Assembly: GCA_902373525.1 (NCBI GenBank)
Contig: CABKMN010000001.1
Coordinates: 124,001-188,000 of the forward strand
DNA from: an uncultured Bilophila sp.
GTDB taxonomy: Bacteria > Desulfobacterota > Desulfovibrionia > Desulfovibrionales > Desulfovibrionaceae
Direction of reading: 5' to 3'
Length of the DNA stretch: 64,000 nucleotides
The position numbers and the translations under genes were made by a program. Shown here in pieces: positions 43,332 through 50,992 of the stretch (position 1 is the first letter of the stretch; the number at the start of each line of letters is the position of its first letter). The notes beneath the pieces were generated by a model, which saw nothing but the letters and a program-made list of their open reading frames with translations, did not search any database and was not told where the DNA came from.

Positions 43332-43727
43332 TCAGCCCCGCAGTTCATTGAGACGGGATGGATCATTATTCAACAGCTTGAAAAGCTGCACCAGTGCCTG
43401 TGGAGGTTTGGCCTTTCCAAGCTCATAACGAGAGAAGGCGTTAGCTCCTCCACCGAACAGTTCACCAGCCTGCCTCTGATCGAGGCCGAGCTTTTTCCGC
43501 ACGGACAGGACAAAAGTAGGATCGAACAGTTCCTCATTCACCTTACGGCGAAATGCCTCCGACAGCCCATCAAGACGATCCGCTTCCTCATCCGACAACA
43601 CGCCCTCTCCGCACACCGGACAAAAATCAGCATGGGTTTCGAGCATGATTGTCTTTCCCTTGTATGTGAAGGGGAGTTCCTTCACGCCGGGAACCAGTTC
43701 CGCGCCTCCGCATTCTGGACACTTCAT
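43332..43727 (-). CDS. mqsA: MqsA-like antitoxin
   Basis: A 131-residue antitoxin of the MqsA family. The N-terminal zinc domain has CxxC pairs C3/C6 and C36/C39, which bind and mask the toxin. The C-terminal HTH (FGGGANAFSRYELGKAKPP) is nearly the same as in E. coli MqsA and binds the operator. It starts one base after the toxin stop. Confidence 0.9.
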   Translation of the reverse strand: MKCPECGGAELVPGVKELPFTYKGKTIMLETHADFCPVCGEGVLSDEEADRLDGLSEAFRRKVNEELFDPTFVLSVRKKLGLDQRQAGELFGGGANAFSRYELGKAKPPQALVQLFKLLNNDPSRLNELRG

Positions 43728-43728
43728 A

Positions 43729-44025
43729 TCACAGCTCCTTGAATGAAACGACAAGAACGTCATCTATTACAGTCAGTTTAATGTAAAGCATCCCCACATC
43801 CGCCTTGTGCCGATAAACATCCTGCCAAACGGAAGAATCATGATATGTGGTCATGCTCTTATAGAACTCCTGAGGACTCAGGCACATGATTTCCGCATAG
43901 GCTCGTTTGCGGTCATACCCCAATGCAGAGGCACCGTTTCGCGCCGTGGTTGTCATATGGACCTTTCCGGCTTCAATCAGGGCCTTTACACGGCTCAGGG
44001 GGCAATGTGGCTTGTTCTTTTCCAT
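43729..44025 (-). CDS. mqsR: MqsR-like mRNA interferase toxin
   Basis: A 98-residue toxin very close in pattern to E. coli MqsR (PHCPLSRVKALIEAGKV, FYKSMTTYHDSSVWQDVYR, VSFKEL). It cuts mRNA at GCU-type sites in the family. The toxin gene precedes the antitoxin, as in other mqsRA loci. As a prophage-borne addiction unit it could stabilise the lysogen or act in phage exclusion. Confidence 0.9.
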   Translation of the reverse strand: MEKNKPHCPLSRVKALIEAGKVHMTTTARNGASALGYDRKRAYAEIMCLSPQEFYKSMTTYHDSSVWQDVYRHKADVGMLYIKLTVIDDVLVVSFKEL

Positions 44026-44047
44026 GTCTTTATATTACCCTAATAGG

Positions 44048-44254
44048 TTAATTAGTCAAGTCGTTTTTCTCACAATATCCTGTTTCTAAAAATAATTTTA
44101 AATCTGTTCTCAAATACCATCGGTATCTTTTTCCCGTTCCATAAACAGGAATCTTTTTCTCCTTCACAAGCCGGTACAACTGCGCCTTGCTACATCCAAG
44201 AACCTCGCAAGCCTGCTGCCAGTTGAGGCGATCCGCCAAGTCGTACACCCCCAT
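44048..44254 (-). CDS. Excisionase-like HTH protein
   Basis: A 68-residue protein with a MerR/Xis-type winged helix (LNWQQACEVLGCSKAQLY, RYRWYLRTDLKLFLETG). The ATG overlaps the terminase stop (ATGA) and has GGAGG upstream. Its function here is uncertain; it may control excision or the mqsRA operon downstream. Confidence 0.65.
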   Translation of the reverse strand: MGVYDLADRLNWQQACEVLGCSKAQLYRLVKEKKIPVYGTGKRYRWYLRTDLKLFLETGYCEKNDLTN

Positions 44255-46287
44255 CAATACCTCCGCAGGCCCGCCAAACGCGAACCGATGCCGCCCCGCT
44301 CCGCAGGGCGCGGAGGACGGGCGGGCTTTTTCTGTTGCTCGTCGGGCCTGCGCCGGTGGCGCACGTTCAGGATGTACGCCAGCGCCCGCTGCATGACTTC
44401 ACAGTCCCAATAGTGGTTCGGCTTGCCCGCCGGGTTTTCCCATCCCTGCTTCTCGTCGTCCCAGACTTCGGCGCACATCTCTCTGGCGTACTGTTCGAGC
44501 TGTCCGCCGTCATTGGCGTGAAGATGGAACGCGCCGGGATCATCCGGGTGGATGCCGAGCTTGAACGCGAGATCGGACTTGAAGAACGTCACGTCGCAGC
44601 GGTACAGCATCAGCCCGCCGGGAATCTTGATCTTGTTGCCCTTGGCGTCGGGGAAGTATTCCTGATGCGAGGGGGTGTACGGCTGCGCCATCGAGCGGAC
44701 GCCCTGCCACGGAAACACGCGCCCCCGGTGACGGACGGCCCACCGGTAGACCTCGGCGGTACGCCCGCCCATCGCGTCGATCATCACATGGCCCACGGCG
44801 TACTCGCGGCCATCCGGATCAACATAGACGCTCCCGAACAGGATTTCTTCCAGCGCCGCAAGGTTGTCGGCGGCCCCGGACGACACGAGCCAGCTCTCCT
44901 CGGTTTCGCCATAGCCGTAGGCCCGGATGACATACCGGAAATAGTGCTGCTGCGTATCCACCGTGGCGAGCAGGATGGACACCCTCTCCTTGCCGTCCAC
45001 CGGGCCGGGGACAGCCCCGCGCGGGCGGTCGTCGCACAGGGCGAGGACGGCGTCTTCCGAGCGGGCCGCGTGGTCCTCCGCCCACGGCTCGGCGGCGTAC
45101 TGGTTGCGGAAGTTCTTGAGGTCGTCCAGCCTCCCGCTCTCCTTGTACCTGAGCCATGCGTGCGCCACTTCGGACAGGCTCACGAAGTACGAAAGCCACG
45201 CCGGGATGTGGAAGCCGACCTTCACGGGCCGGTGCGTGCGGATATGGGCCATGAGTTCGAGCCCGGACGCCCGCTCGCGCCACTCCCCTTTCCTGACGGC
45301 CCGGTCGCGGTCGCCGTCGTCCCACACCGTCCCACAGTGCCCGCAGGCGTAGGTGGCCAGCCGCTTCGCCAGCACGGTTTCGGCGTCCGGGGACTTCTCC
45401 TCGTCCTTTCCGGGCCATGCGATGCGCTCGAACTCCATGTGCTGGAAAAAGCCGCAGTGCGGGCAGCGCACCCAAAAATCGAAACGTGCCCCCGCTTCCT
45501 CGGTATACGCCTTCCAGATCGGGCCTTCCTCCGTGGTCGGGGTCGAAATCTTCACGATCTTGCGCCGGGTCCGCCATGTCGTCGTGCGCTTTTCCGCCAG
45601 CGACTCGGACGACGCCTCGTTCTTCACGTTCTTGTACTTGTCCAGCTCATCGAGGATGAGGATGCGGATGGGCTTGTTCCCGAGCCGCGAGACGGAACCG
45701 GACCAGCCCAGATAGATGGGCATGTGCAGCAGGTTGATGCGGAGGCTGGAGGCGTCGTCGCCGTAGCCCGTCATGTACTGCCGGAGGCGCGGGGACGCCT
45801 CGATCATCGGGATGATGCGATCCTTGGCGTTCTCGCGCGCGGTCAGCTCGTCCGGGAACACATACATCACCGGACCGGGAAGGCGGTCGATGCAGTACCC
45901 GACGATGTTGTGGCCGCACTCCGAGCCGCCCGTCTGCGGGCTTTTGCAGATGATGACCGTCTCGACGCCGGAAAGCCCCGCCACGTCCATGATCCCCTTG
46001 AGATACGGCGTGAACACGTTCTGCCAACGCCCCCGGATAGCCGACATTTCAAGGACGCGGTGCCTTTCCGCCCATTCGCTGATGGGTATGGGCTTGCGGC
46101 GCTTCATGGCGGAACGCTCCCCCTTTGAAAACCGGGTGTTCACGACCAGCGCCCTTTCAGGCTGCTCCGCCGCGCGCTGACGGAGCCACAGGGCCAGAGA
46201 CGGCGGAAGCCATTTCGGTATCGGCACCGAAACGGCCACGCGCCGACACTCCTTTTTCGGCGTTTCGTACAAGGCAAGCTGTGTCAT
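44254..46287 (-). CDS. Terminase large subunit (lambda GpA-like)
   Basis: A 677-residue terminase. The ATPase P-loop-like segment is CKSPQTGGSECGHN, the Walker B region is ILILDELDKYKN, and a zinc-type motif CPHCGFFQH and CGHCGTVW lies in the middle. The C-terminal nuclease half is present. It packages DNA into the head. Confidence 0.9.
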   Translation of the reverse strand: MTQLALYETPKKECRRVAVSVPIPKWLPPSLALWLRQRAAEQPERALVVNTRFSKGERSAMKRRKPIPISEWAERHRVLEMSAIRGRWQNVFTPYLKGIMDVAGLSGVETVIICKSPQTGGSECGHNIVGYCIDRLPGPVMYVFPDELTARENAKDRIIPMIEASPRLRQYMTGYGDDASSLRINLLHMPIYLGWSGSVSRLGNKPIRILILDELDKYKNVKNEASSESLAEKRTTTWRTRRKIVKISTPTTEEGPIWKAYTEEAGARFDFWVRCPHCGFFQHMEFERIAWPGKDEEKSPDAETVLAKRLATYACGHCGTVWDDGDRDRAVRKGEWRERASGLELMAHIRTHRPVKVGFHIPAWLSYFVSLSEVAHAWLRYKESGRLDDLKNFRNQYAAEPWAEDHAARSEDAVLALCDDRPRGAVPGPVDGKERVSILLATVDTQQHYFRYVIRAYGYGETEESWLVSSGAADNLAALEEILFGSVYVDPDGREYAVGHVMIDAMGGRTAEVYRWAVRHRGRVFPWQGVRSMAQPYTPSHQEYFPDAKGNKIKIPGGLMLYRCDVTFFKSDLAFKLGIHPDDPGAFHLHANDGGQLEQYAREMCAEVWDDEKQGWENPAGKPNHYWDCEVMQRALAYILNVRHRRRPDEQQKKPARPPRPAERGGIGSRLAGLRRY

Positions 46288-46288
46288 G

Positions 46289-46504
46289 CTATCCCTTCAA
46301 CAATCCCGGAAACACTCGTTGAAAGCCCTCCGGCACGGGGAGGGCCACGACGTCCTCGGCTTTCAGCACGATGGTGTGCCGCTTCATGATCTTCCCTCCG
46401 ATAACCGGATGCCCCCACCATTGGTCAGGGAAGCACTGGTTCCTGCCCTGCAACACCACGGCGTAGCGTGCCGTCATCACCGTCATGCCGTGACGGAGCT
46501 TCAT
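46289..46504 (-). CDS. Small phage protein, unknown function
   Basis: A 71-residue protein (MKLRHGMTVMTARYAVVLQG) with no recognised motif, overlapping the preceding radical-peptide gene by 80 bases and followed one base later by the terminase. Conserved small genes at this place are common in such phages. Confidence 0.5.
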   Translation of the reverse strand: MKLRHGMTVMTARYAVVLQGRNQCFPDQWWGHPVIGGKIMKRHTIVLKAEDVVALPVPEGFQRVFPGLLKG

Positions 46505-46697
46505 GGGGTGCCTCCGGAGAAATGTTCAGATGCGCCACGCGGTCACGGACCTCGGCGCGTTTGGCATTGTTGAACCTGTCCACCGTACCGACGAGATACC
46601 CCGTGATGCGCCGGATGCGCTCAAACTTCACTCCATTTCCCACCTTGCCGTCAATGACGGGCAGGTGGTCGAACTCACGCATGGGGGGCTTGTTCAT
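46425..46697 (-). CDS. NrdD glycyl-radical-tail-like peptide
   Basis: A 90-residue protein. Residues 24-55 (KFERIRRITGYLVGTVDRFN, then NAKRAEVRDRVAH) follow the C-terminal radical tail of anaerobic ribonucleotide reductase (RRxCGYLG...RFNxGKxxEVxxRV), with G33 at the radical position and T in place of the cysteine. It has none of the catalytic barrel. The last third overlaps the next gene by 80 bases. Confidence 0.5.
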   Translation of the reverse strand: MNKPPMREFDHLPVIDGKVGNGVKFERIRRITGYLVGTVDRFNNAKRAEVRDRVAHLNISPEAPHEAPSRHDGDDGTLRRGVAGQEPVLP

Positions 46698-46756
46698 GGC
46701 TTTTGCTTCCATCATATTTCTCGCGCGTTGTTCGGCAGCCGCGCCCCTGCCCCGCG

Positions 46757-47512
46757 TCATTCGTCGTCCGATTCGGCGTCCGTTTCCGGCTTGGCGGTAA
46801 ACGTCACCTCAATCTCCACAGGCTTCGCGTACTCGTTCATGGCCTCGTCGATGATCTGCTCGATGCGCTCCACGAACGGGCCGGATTTTTTCGGGTTTCC
46901 CTCAACCAGCTCAATCACGTCGAGCGACTGCGCCTCGAATTCCGTTTTCAGGCCAGCGGACAAGGCCACGGCGCGGGCGGCAAGTTCCTGATAGACGGCA
47001 TCCCGCGCAATGAACTTTCCCTGTTTGACCTTGAGGTCGAACTCTTCACGGTCGGCGGCGTTCTTGATGCGTCGGATTTCCTGTTCTTCCTTTTGCTGCT
47101 GGCGTCTGGCTGCGTCGGTGGCCAGCTTGTCCGGCGTCCCCGCCGTGGGAAGCGACGCCGCGTACCGATCAAGGTCGCGCCGCTTGAAGGTGCCGTCCGG
47201 CTGCTTTCTCAGGCGTCCTACCTTGATGTCCTCAAACAGCTTGGTCTTGCTGATCTTCCTTCCGCAATCTTCATTGAGATAGGTAAGCGCCTCTTTCCAC
47301 GTCTTGCAGTTCTGTCCTGCGTCCATCGCTTTCTCCAGCATGGCTGTGGCGCGTTCCAGAATGGCAAGATTTTCTTTCGAGGGATCGGAATAGACATCCT
47401 GCTGCGCTCTGTTCTTCGCATTGAGCAACGCGGGAATGTCGTTCTTCCTGCTCATCTCGACGAGCGAACGCAGTTTTTCGCCCTGATCCTTGTCCTTCTG
47501 CAAATCTTCCAT
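46757..47512 (-). CDS. Terminase small subunit (putative)
   Basis: A 251-residue helical protein directly upstream of the terminase block. It has a winged-helix-like segment (KISKTKLFEDIKVGRLRKQ) and a C-terminal acidic tail, typical of Nu1-type DNA-binding subunits. Start choice is uncertain: the ATG at 47512 has GAGGA; a strong GGAGGG lies before an ATG at 47561, but that ATG is in another frame. Confidence 0.7.
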   Translation of the reverse strand: MEDLQKDKDQGEKLRSLVEMSRKNDIPALLNAKNRAQQDVYSDPSKENLAILERATAMLEKAMDAGQNCKTWKEALTYLNEDCGRKISKTKLFEDIKVGRLRKQPDGTFKRRDLDRYAASLPTAGTPDKLATDAARRQQQKEEQEIRRIKNAADREEFDLKVKQGKFIARDAVYQELAARAVALSAGLKTEFEAQSLDVIELVEGNPKKSGPFVERIEQIIDEAMNEYAKPVEIEVTFTAKPETDAESDDE

Positions 47513-47573
47513 ACTGTCCTCGCGCCGCGTTGCGGATGGGCGCATGTGGTTTGGTGTCCATTTCGCCCTCCGT

Positions 47574-47686
47574 TGACTTGTATAGTCAGGAGGGAATATC
47601 CTTCGGCTTGTGGTGGCTGGAGGATACTCCCTCCGCTTCCTAGGGGACGTTCGGTGTTGGTAGCACCGGGCGTCCCCGCCTTTTTT
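47574..47686. other. Inverted-repeat block before the terminase genes (cos/pac or RNA candidate)
   Basis: TGACT/AGTCA repeats (47574-47588) are followed by a 14-position stem with one mismatch (47589-47602 with 47621-47634) and a second stem (47643-47649 with 47671-47677) ending in six Ts on the plus strand. No plus-strand gene is there to terminate. Location before the terminase small subunit suits a packaging site. Confidence 0.4.
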
Positions 47687-47691
47687 ACGGT

Positions 47692-48060
47692 TTACGGCAA
47701 CAGACTGAATTGCCCGTCATGCCGCCGACCGTTCCACTCTGGAACGTCGAGGTTGAGATTTTCTTTAATGAACTCGGCCAGTACCCTGCGATGGCACTCT
47801 TCCGGGTTCAGCTCGAAGCAACAGAGGATCGGGTTCGGGGTTCGCTTCTCGATCTCCTGAAGGTAGAGCCGCAGGGAAGACGGCGTGGGAAACCGGGATT
47901 CCAAGTCCTTACGGTACGCCGACTTCCAGTCCACGGCCTTCGGGTCGGACGGAGCGAACCGCTCGGCGCGTGGCCCGCTCCAGTTCCGATGCCATTTGGC
48001 GATGCAGACTTTTCGCTCTTTCGGGGCCTTGCTCGAAAAGAACGAGGTTTCGATGGGCAT
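47692..48060 (-). CDS. DUF488-like small protein
   Basis: A 122-residue protein with PNPILCCFELNPEECHRRVL, the DUF488 pattern (cysteine and CHR-containing). AGGAG lies seven bases before the ATG. Biochemical function unknown. Part of the leftward replication/early block. Confidence 0.75.
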   Translation of the reverse strand: MPIETSFFSSKAPKERKVCIAKWHRNWSGPRAERFAPSDPKAVDWKSAYRKDLESRFPTPSSLRLYLQEIEKRTPNPILCCFELNPEECHRRVLAEFIKENLNLDVPEWNGRRHDGQFSLLP

Positions 48061-48069
48061 TTCAGACTC

Positions 48070-48432
48070 CTAGAAAGGCACGTCTCCGTCATAATCGTCG
48101 GAGGGTTGAGGGTTTTCTTCCAAAAACTGGCTCACAAGCTGCTCAAGCCGGACGCGCTTCGGCGTGTAGGCAAGGAACATGTCGATCAGGTCGCAGGTAG
48201 ATTCGAACCCGTATTCATCCGCCAGTTCGTCCAAAGGTACGCCGCCTTTTTTAATAAGCAAATTCGGCATCTTAAAAACAATATCCTTGATCGTATCCTT
48301 GTCATAATCTGCGGCAACACTGTCATAATCGACACGGCGCTTACACCAAATTTCATCGCTGACGGCGTATTCTTCCGCCACAATTTCCTTGGCCAGCTTG
48401 CGGGCTTGTTTTTCTGTCATGGCTCTGCTCAT
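48070..48432 (-). CDS. Phage protein, unknown function
   Basis: A 120-residue acidic protein (MSRAMTEKQARKLAKEIV). The start is either the ATG at 48432 or at 48420; neither has a strong ribosome binding site. Mostly helical; nothing recognised. Confidence 0.5.
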   Translation of the reverse strand: MSRAMTEKQARKLAKEIVAEEYAVSDEIWCKRRVDYDSVAADYDKDTIKDIVFKMPNLLIKKGGVPLDELADEYGFESTCDLIDMFLAYTPKRVRLEQLVSQFLEENPQPSDDYDGDVPF

Positions 48433-48529
48433 TGACTTTTTGATGAGTAGGAGCCAAACTCAATCCGTACATGAAGGACTTGGCTCCTTTTCGTATCGGG
48501 GCGGTAAGTGGCATTACCGCCCCACTCTT

Positions 48530-48781
48530 TTATGCAAGGCCGGGGAGCATCATCTGCCCCCGTTTCACCTTCTCCTGTCTCGGCACGATTCCCATCCACA
48601 TCTGGGACACGTTGCCCTTGGTGTAGTAGACGGACTTCCCACCGCGTTCCCGCCATGCCAGCCGCAGAGCCATCCAGAAATACAGGCTGACCGGCCCTCC
48701 AAACCGATTCGCTCCGAACCGTGCAAGATTCCAAGCCGTTACCATCAATTCTCTCAGTTCAAACTTGCGTTGCGCGTTCAT
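48530..48781 (-). CDS. Small phage protein, unknown function
   Basis: An 83-residue basic protein with aromatic-rich middle (GGPVSLYFWMALRLAWRER), preceded by AGAGGA. Nothing recognised. Confidence 0.5.
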   Translation of the reverse strand: MNAQRKFELRELMVTAWNLARFGANRFGGPVSLYFWMALRLAWRERGGKSVYYTKGNVSQMWMGIVPRQEKVKRGQMMLPGLA

Positions 48782-48874
48782 AGTGTTCCTCTATGATTTG
48801 AATAAATTCAACCATGAGAAGAACTTAGCATTTTTAATCTTTTATGCAAGTTTTTTTTCAACAATTACACATTG

Positions 48875-50233
48875 TTATTTGTATTTTTTACGCCAAAGAG
48901 CAAAAGATTCATCAAGCGTTCGCCTTCCGAACATAGAGAAATAGTTCAGGGCATATTGGCCCGTCTTCTTGTCCTTCTTTCTGCTGTACAACTGGAAAAC
49001 GCCCCGGTACTTCATCGACACCGGCCCGTTTGTGAACGCGGTTGTGATGACCCAACCGATCCGCTTGTTCAGCTTCGCATCAACCCATTCCTTGACCTCG
49101 CGGCTGGTGAGCAGAAGCAGCACGAGCTTGGCCAGCCTTTTTTCAACATCTGAGGCCACGGCGAGATCGCACATGATATACAAGGATTCGTCTCCTCCCG
49201 GATTGTCTTCGGGGAGCTTCCATTGCGCGTGGCTGGTCTTCATGAAGTCGGCCTTGCCGATCACCTGCCCGTCCAGCGTGAGCACGATGCAGACATCCAC
49301 GCCGCCGTCGAAGTAGTCGATGCGCTTGGCAAGGTAGAGCTCGTTCAGCCGGAGCGACTGGGCCCGCTTGACCGGGGCGAAGCCGGGAGCCTCGTCCCCG
49401 GACACGGCCCGGTTCGCGGGCCAGATGGGGCCGACAGGGGCGGTCTTGACCGAGGAGCGGATCACGACTTTCTTCGCTTGCTTCGCCACAATGTAGGTGG
49501 TGCGTCCCCGCCCGCGTGGGAGCACCGCCGAAGGCTGGCCGAGGAGCTCGTACACTTCGGGGAGGTCCTTCTCCAGCACGACGTAATACGAGTCGAACCG
49601 GGAGATGGCCTCGAACAGCTCCAAGCTCTTGTCGGTCATTTCCCGGTAGGCCGGGGGCGTCCATTCGACCGTTGCCCAGAGTAACGCCTCCAACTTTTCA
49701 TTCTCTGACTTATAGGTCGGCGGAAACGCGAAAACCGTGTGTCCGGACGCGCTCTTTTCCAGCAGGTCGAACCCGTCGCGGGCTTGGTAGTCGATGGGGC
49801 CGATGTGGGCCTTGTAGGCTTCGAGCTTGGCACAGGTCTTTTCCATGAGCCTGTCCCACGCCTCACGGCTGTGCTCGATCATCCGCATCTTGAAGGCGTT
49901 GTCGCCCTTCCATACGTCTCGCAGGTCCATCATCAGACTGATGGAGGCCGTCAGTTCCAGCGGAGCTCCCGTGCGGAGCAGCCCCCGGAGGTGCTCCGGG
50001 CAATCCTCCCGCTCCCGCGCCTCCAGCGTCCGGCCTGACAGGTACGCACCGAGCGCCGAGGTGTAGAGCGTCACGTCACAGGCCGTTATCGGCCCGGCGA
50101 AGCCCGCCGAGCGTAGCACGCTCGGGACGGCGAAGTTCCCGGCGCCGATGATCAGGCAGGGCAGGTGTACCTCCTTCGCATACTGCGCGAGGACCTGACG
50201 GACGGATGCGGCCACGGCTCCGATGAAGCTCAT
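48875..50233 (-). CDS. Putative DNA-base modification protein (methyltransferase-like with Mom-like C-terminus)
   Basis: A 452-residue protein. Residues 24-62 (LPCLIIGAGNFAVPSVL, then ACDVTLYTSALGAYL) look like the nucleotide-binding start of an adenine methyltransferase-like fold. The C-terminal 150 residues (DGGVDVCIVLTLDGQVIGKA, SLYIMCDLAVAS, GVFQLYSRKK) suggest a GNAT/Mom-like domain. It starts in an ATGA overlap with a ParB-like gene, the pairing seen in antirestriction modification modules. Activity is not proven by visible motifs. Confidence 0.5.
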   Translation of the reverse strand: MSFIGAVAASVRQVLAQYAKEVHLPCLIIGAGNFAVPSVLRSAGFAGPITACDVTLYTSALGAYLSGRTLEAREREDCPEHLRGLLRTGAPLELTASISLMMDLRDVWKGDNAFKMRMIEHSREAWDRLMEKTCAKLEAYKAHIGPIDYQARDGFDLLEKSASGHTVFAFPPTYKSENEKLEALLWATVEWTPPAYREMTDKSLELFEAISRFDSYYVVLEKDLPEVYELLGQPSAVLPRGRGRTTYIVAKQAKKVVIRSSVKTAPVGPIWPANRAVSGDEAPGFAPVKRAQSLRLNELYLAKRIDYFDGGVDVCIVLTLDGQVIGKADFMKTSHAQWKLPEDNPGGDESLYIMCDLAVASDVEKRLAKLVLLLLTSREVKEWVDAKLNKRIGWVITTAFTNGPVSMKYRGVFQLYSRKKDKKTGQYALNYFSMFGRRTLDESFALWRKKYK

Positions 50234-50991
50234 GCCGCGCCCTCCGCCGCCTGTTCCGGCTTGTGGTTGGCGATGGCTTCCTCGGCCAAATCCATCAGCT
50301 TGAGCATGGCAAGAGAGGCGTTCCGCACGTCGAACGTCTTTTTCGTCGCTTCCAGCAGGTCAAAGAAACGGTCGAACTGCCTCACGTCCGCCAGCCAGAT
50401 TTCCTTGGCGGGCAGCCCGTCCAGATCATCGAGCACGGCGTTCAGGCGTTCGGCCTCGCTGTCGACGAAGGCGAAGGTCATGGTGCGCGTGCTCACCTGC
50501 GGCGTGGTGAATGACGTCAGGTCGATCTTGTCCAGCTTCTCCACAACGTCCGATGACAGGCCCGCGTAGGTCTTCGCCGCGATGTCTTCAATCTCCGCCC
50601 ACAGCTCGGCAAGTAGCGCGGGGTCGTCTTCGCCCACGAGGGCGTTGTGTGAAAGCTGGATCGCCACGGCTTGCGACCGCGTCAGGTCCTCTTCGATGAT
50701 CATGACGAGGATGCGCTCAATCCCCGCTTCGACGGATGCTTGTACGCGGTGGTTCCCGGAGAGGACTTCCACCCTGCCGTCGCTCAGGCGGTGGCACAGG
50801 GGCACGGACGACAGCCGCTTGTCCCGCCCGATGTTCGCCGTGAGCTGCTGGAACACGTCTTTTTTCAGTATCCGGGCATTCTTCTTGAGCAGGGAAATGT
50901 CCTTCGGGTCCATGACCGCCAGCGTCAGGGCGTCCCCGTACAGGGCCTTGCTGATGCGCGAAAGCGTGTCGTTCTCAGTCGAAAAATCCAT
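50230..50991 (-). CDS. ParB/Srx-like domain protein
   Basis: A 253-residue protein. Residues 50-115 hold a ParB-like fold (PLCHRLSDGRVEVLSGNHRVQ, with the GNHR box). The remainder is helical. ParB-like domains accompany phage DNA-modification enzymes. Coupled to the preceding gene. Confidence 0.7.
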   Translation of the reverse strand: MDFSTENDTLSRISKALYGDALTLAVMDPKDISLLKKNARILKKDVFQQLTANIGRDKRLSSVPLCHRLSDGRVEVLSGNHRVQASVEAGIERILVMIIEEDLTRSQAVAIQLSHNALVGEDDPALLAELWAEIEDIAAKTYAGLSSDVVEKLDKIDLTSFTTPQVSTRTMTFAFVDSEAERLNAVLDDLDGLPAKEIWLADVRQFDRFFDLLEATKKTFDVRNASLAMLKLMDLAEEAIANHKPEQAAEGAA

Positions 50992-50992
50992 G

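Noticed and set aside
47271..47561. A gene starting at 47561 with a strong GGAGGG site
   Set aside because: The frame has Arg/Gly/Ser-rich shadow composition and runs inside the terminase small subunit gene, whose own frame is clearly coding.
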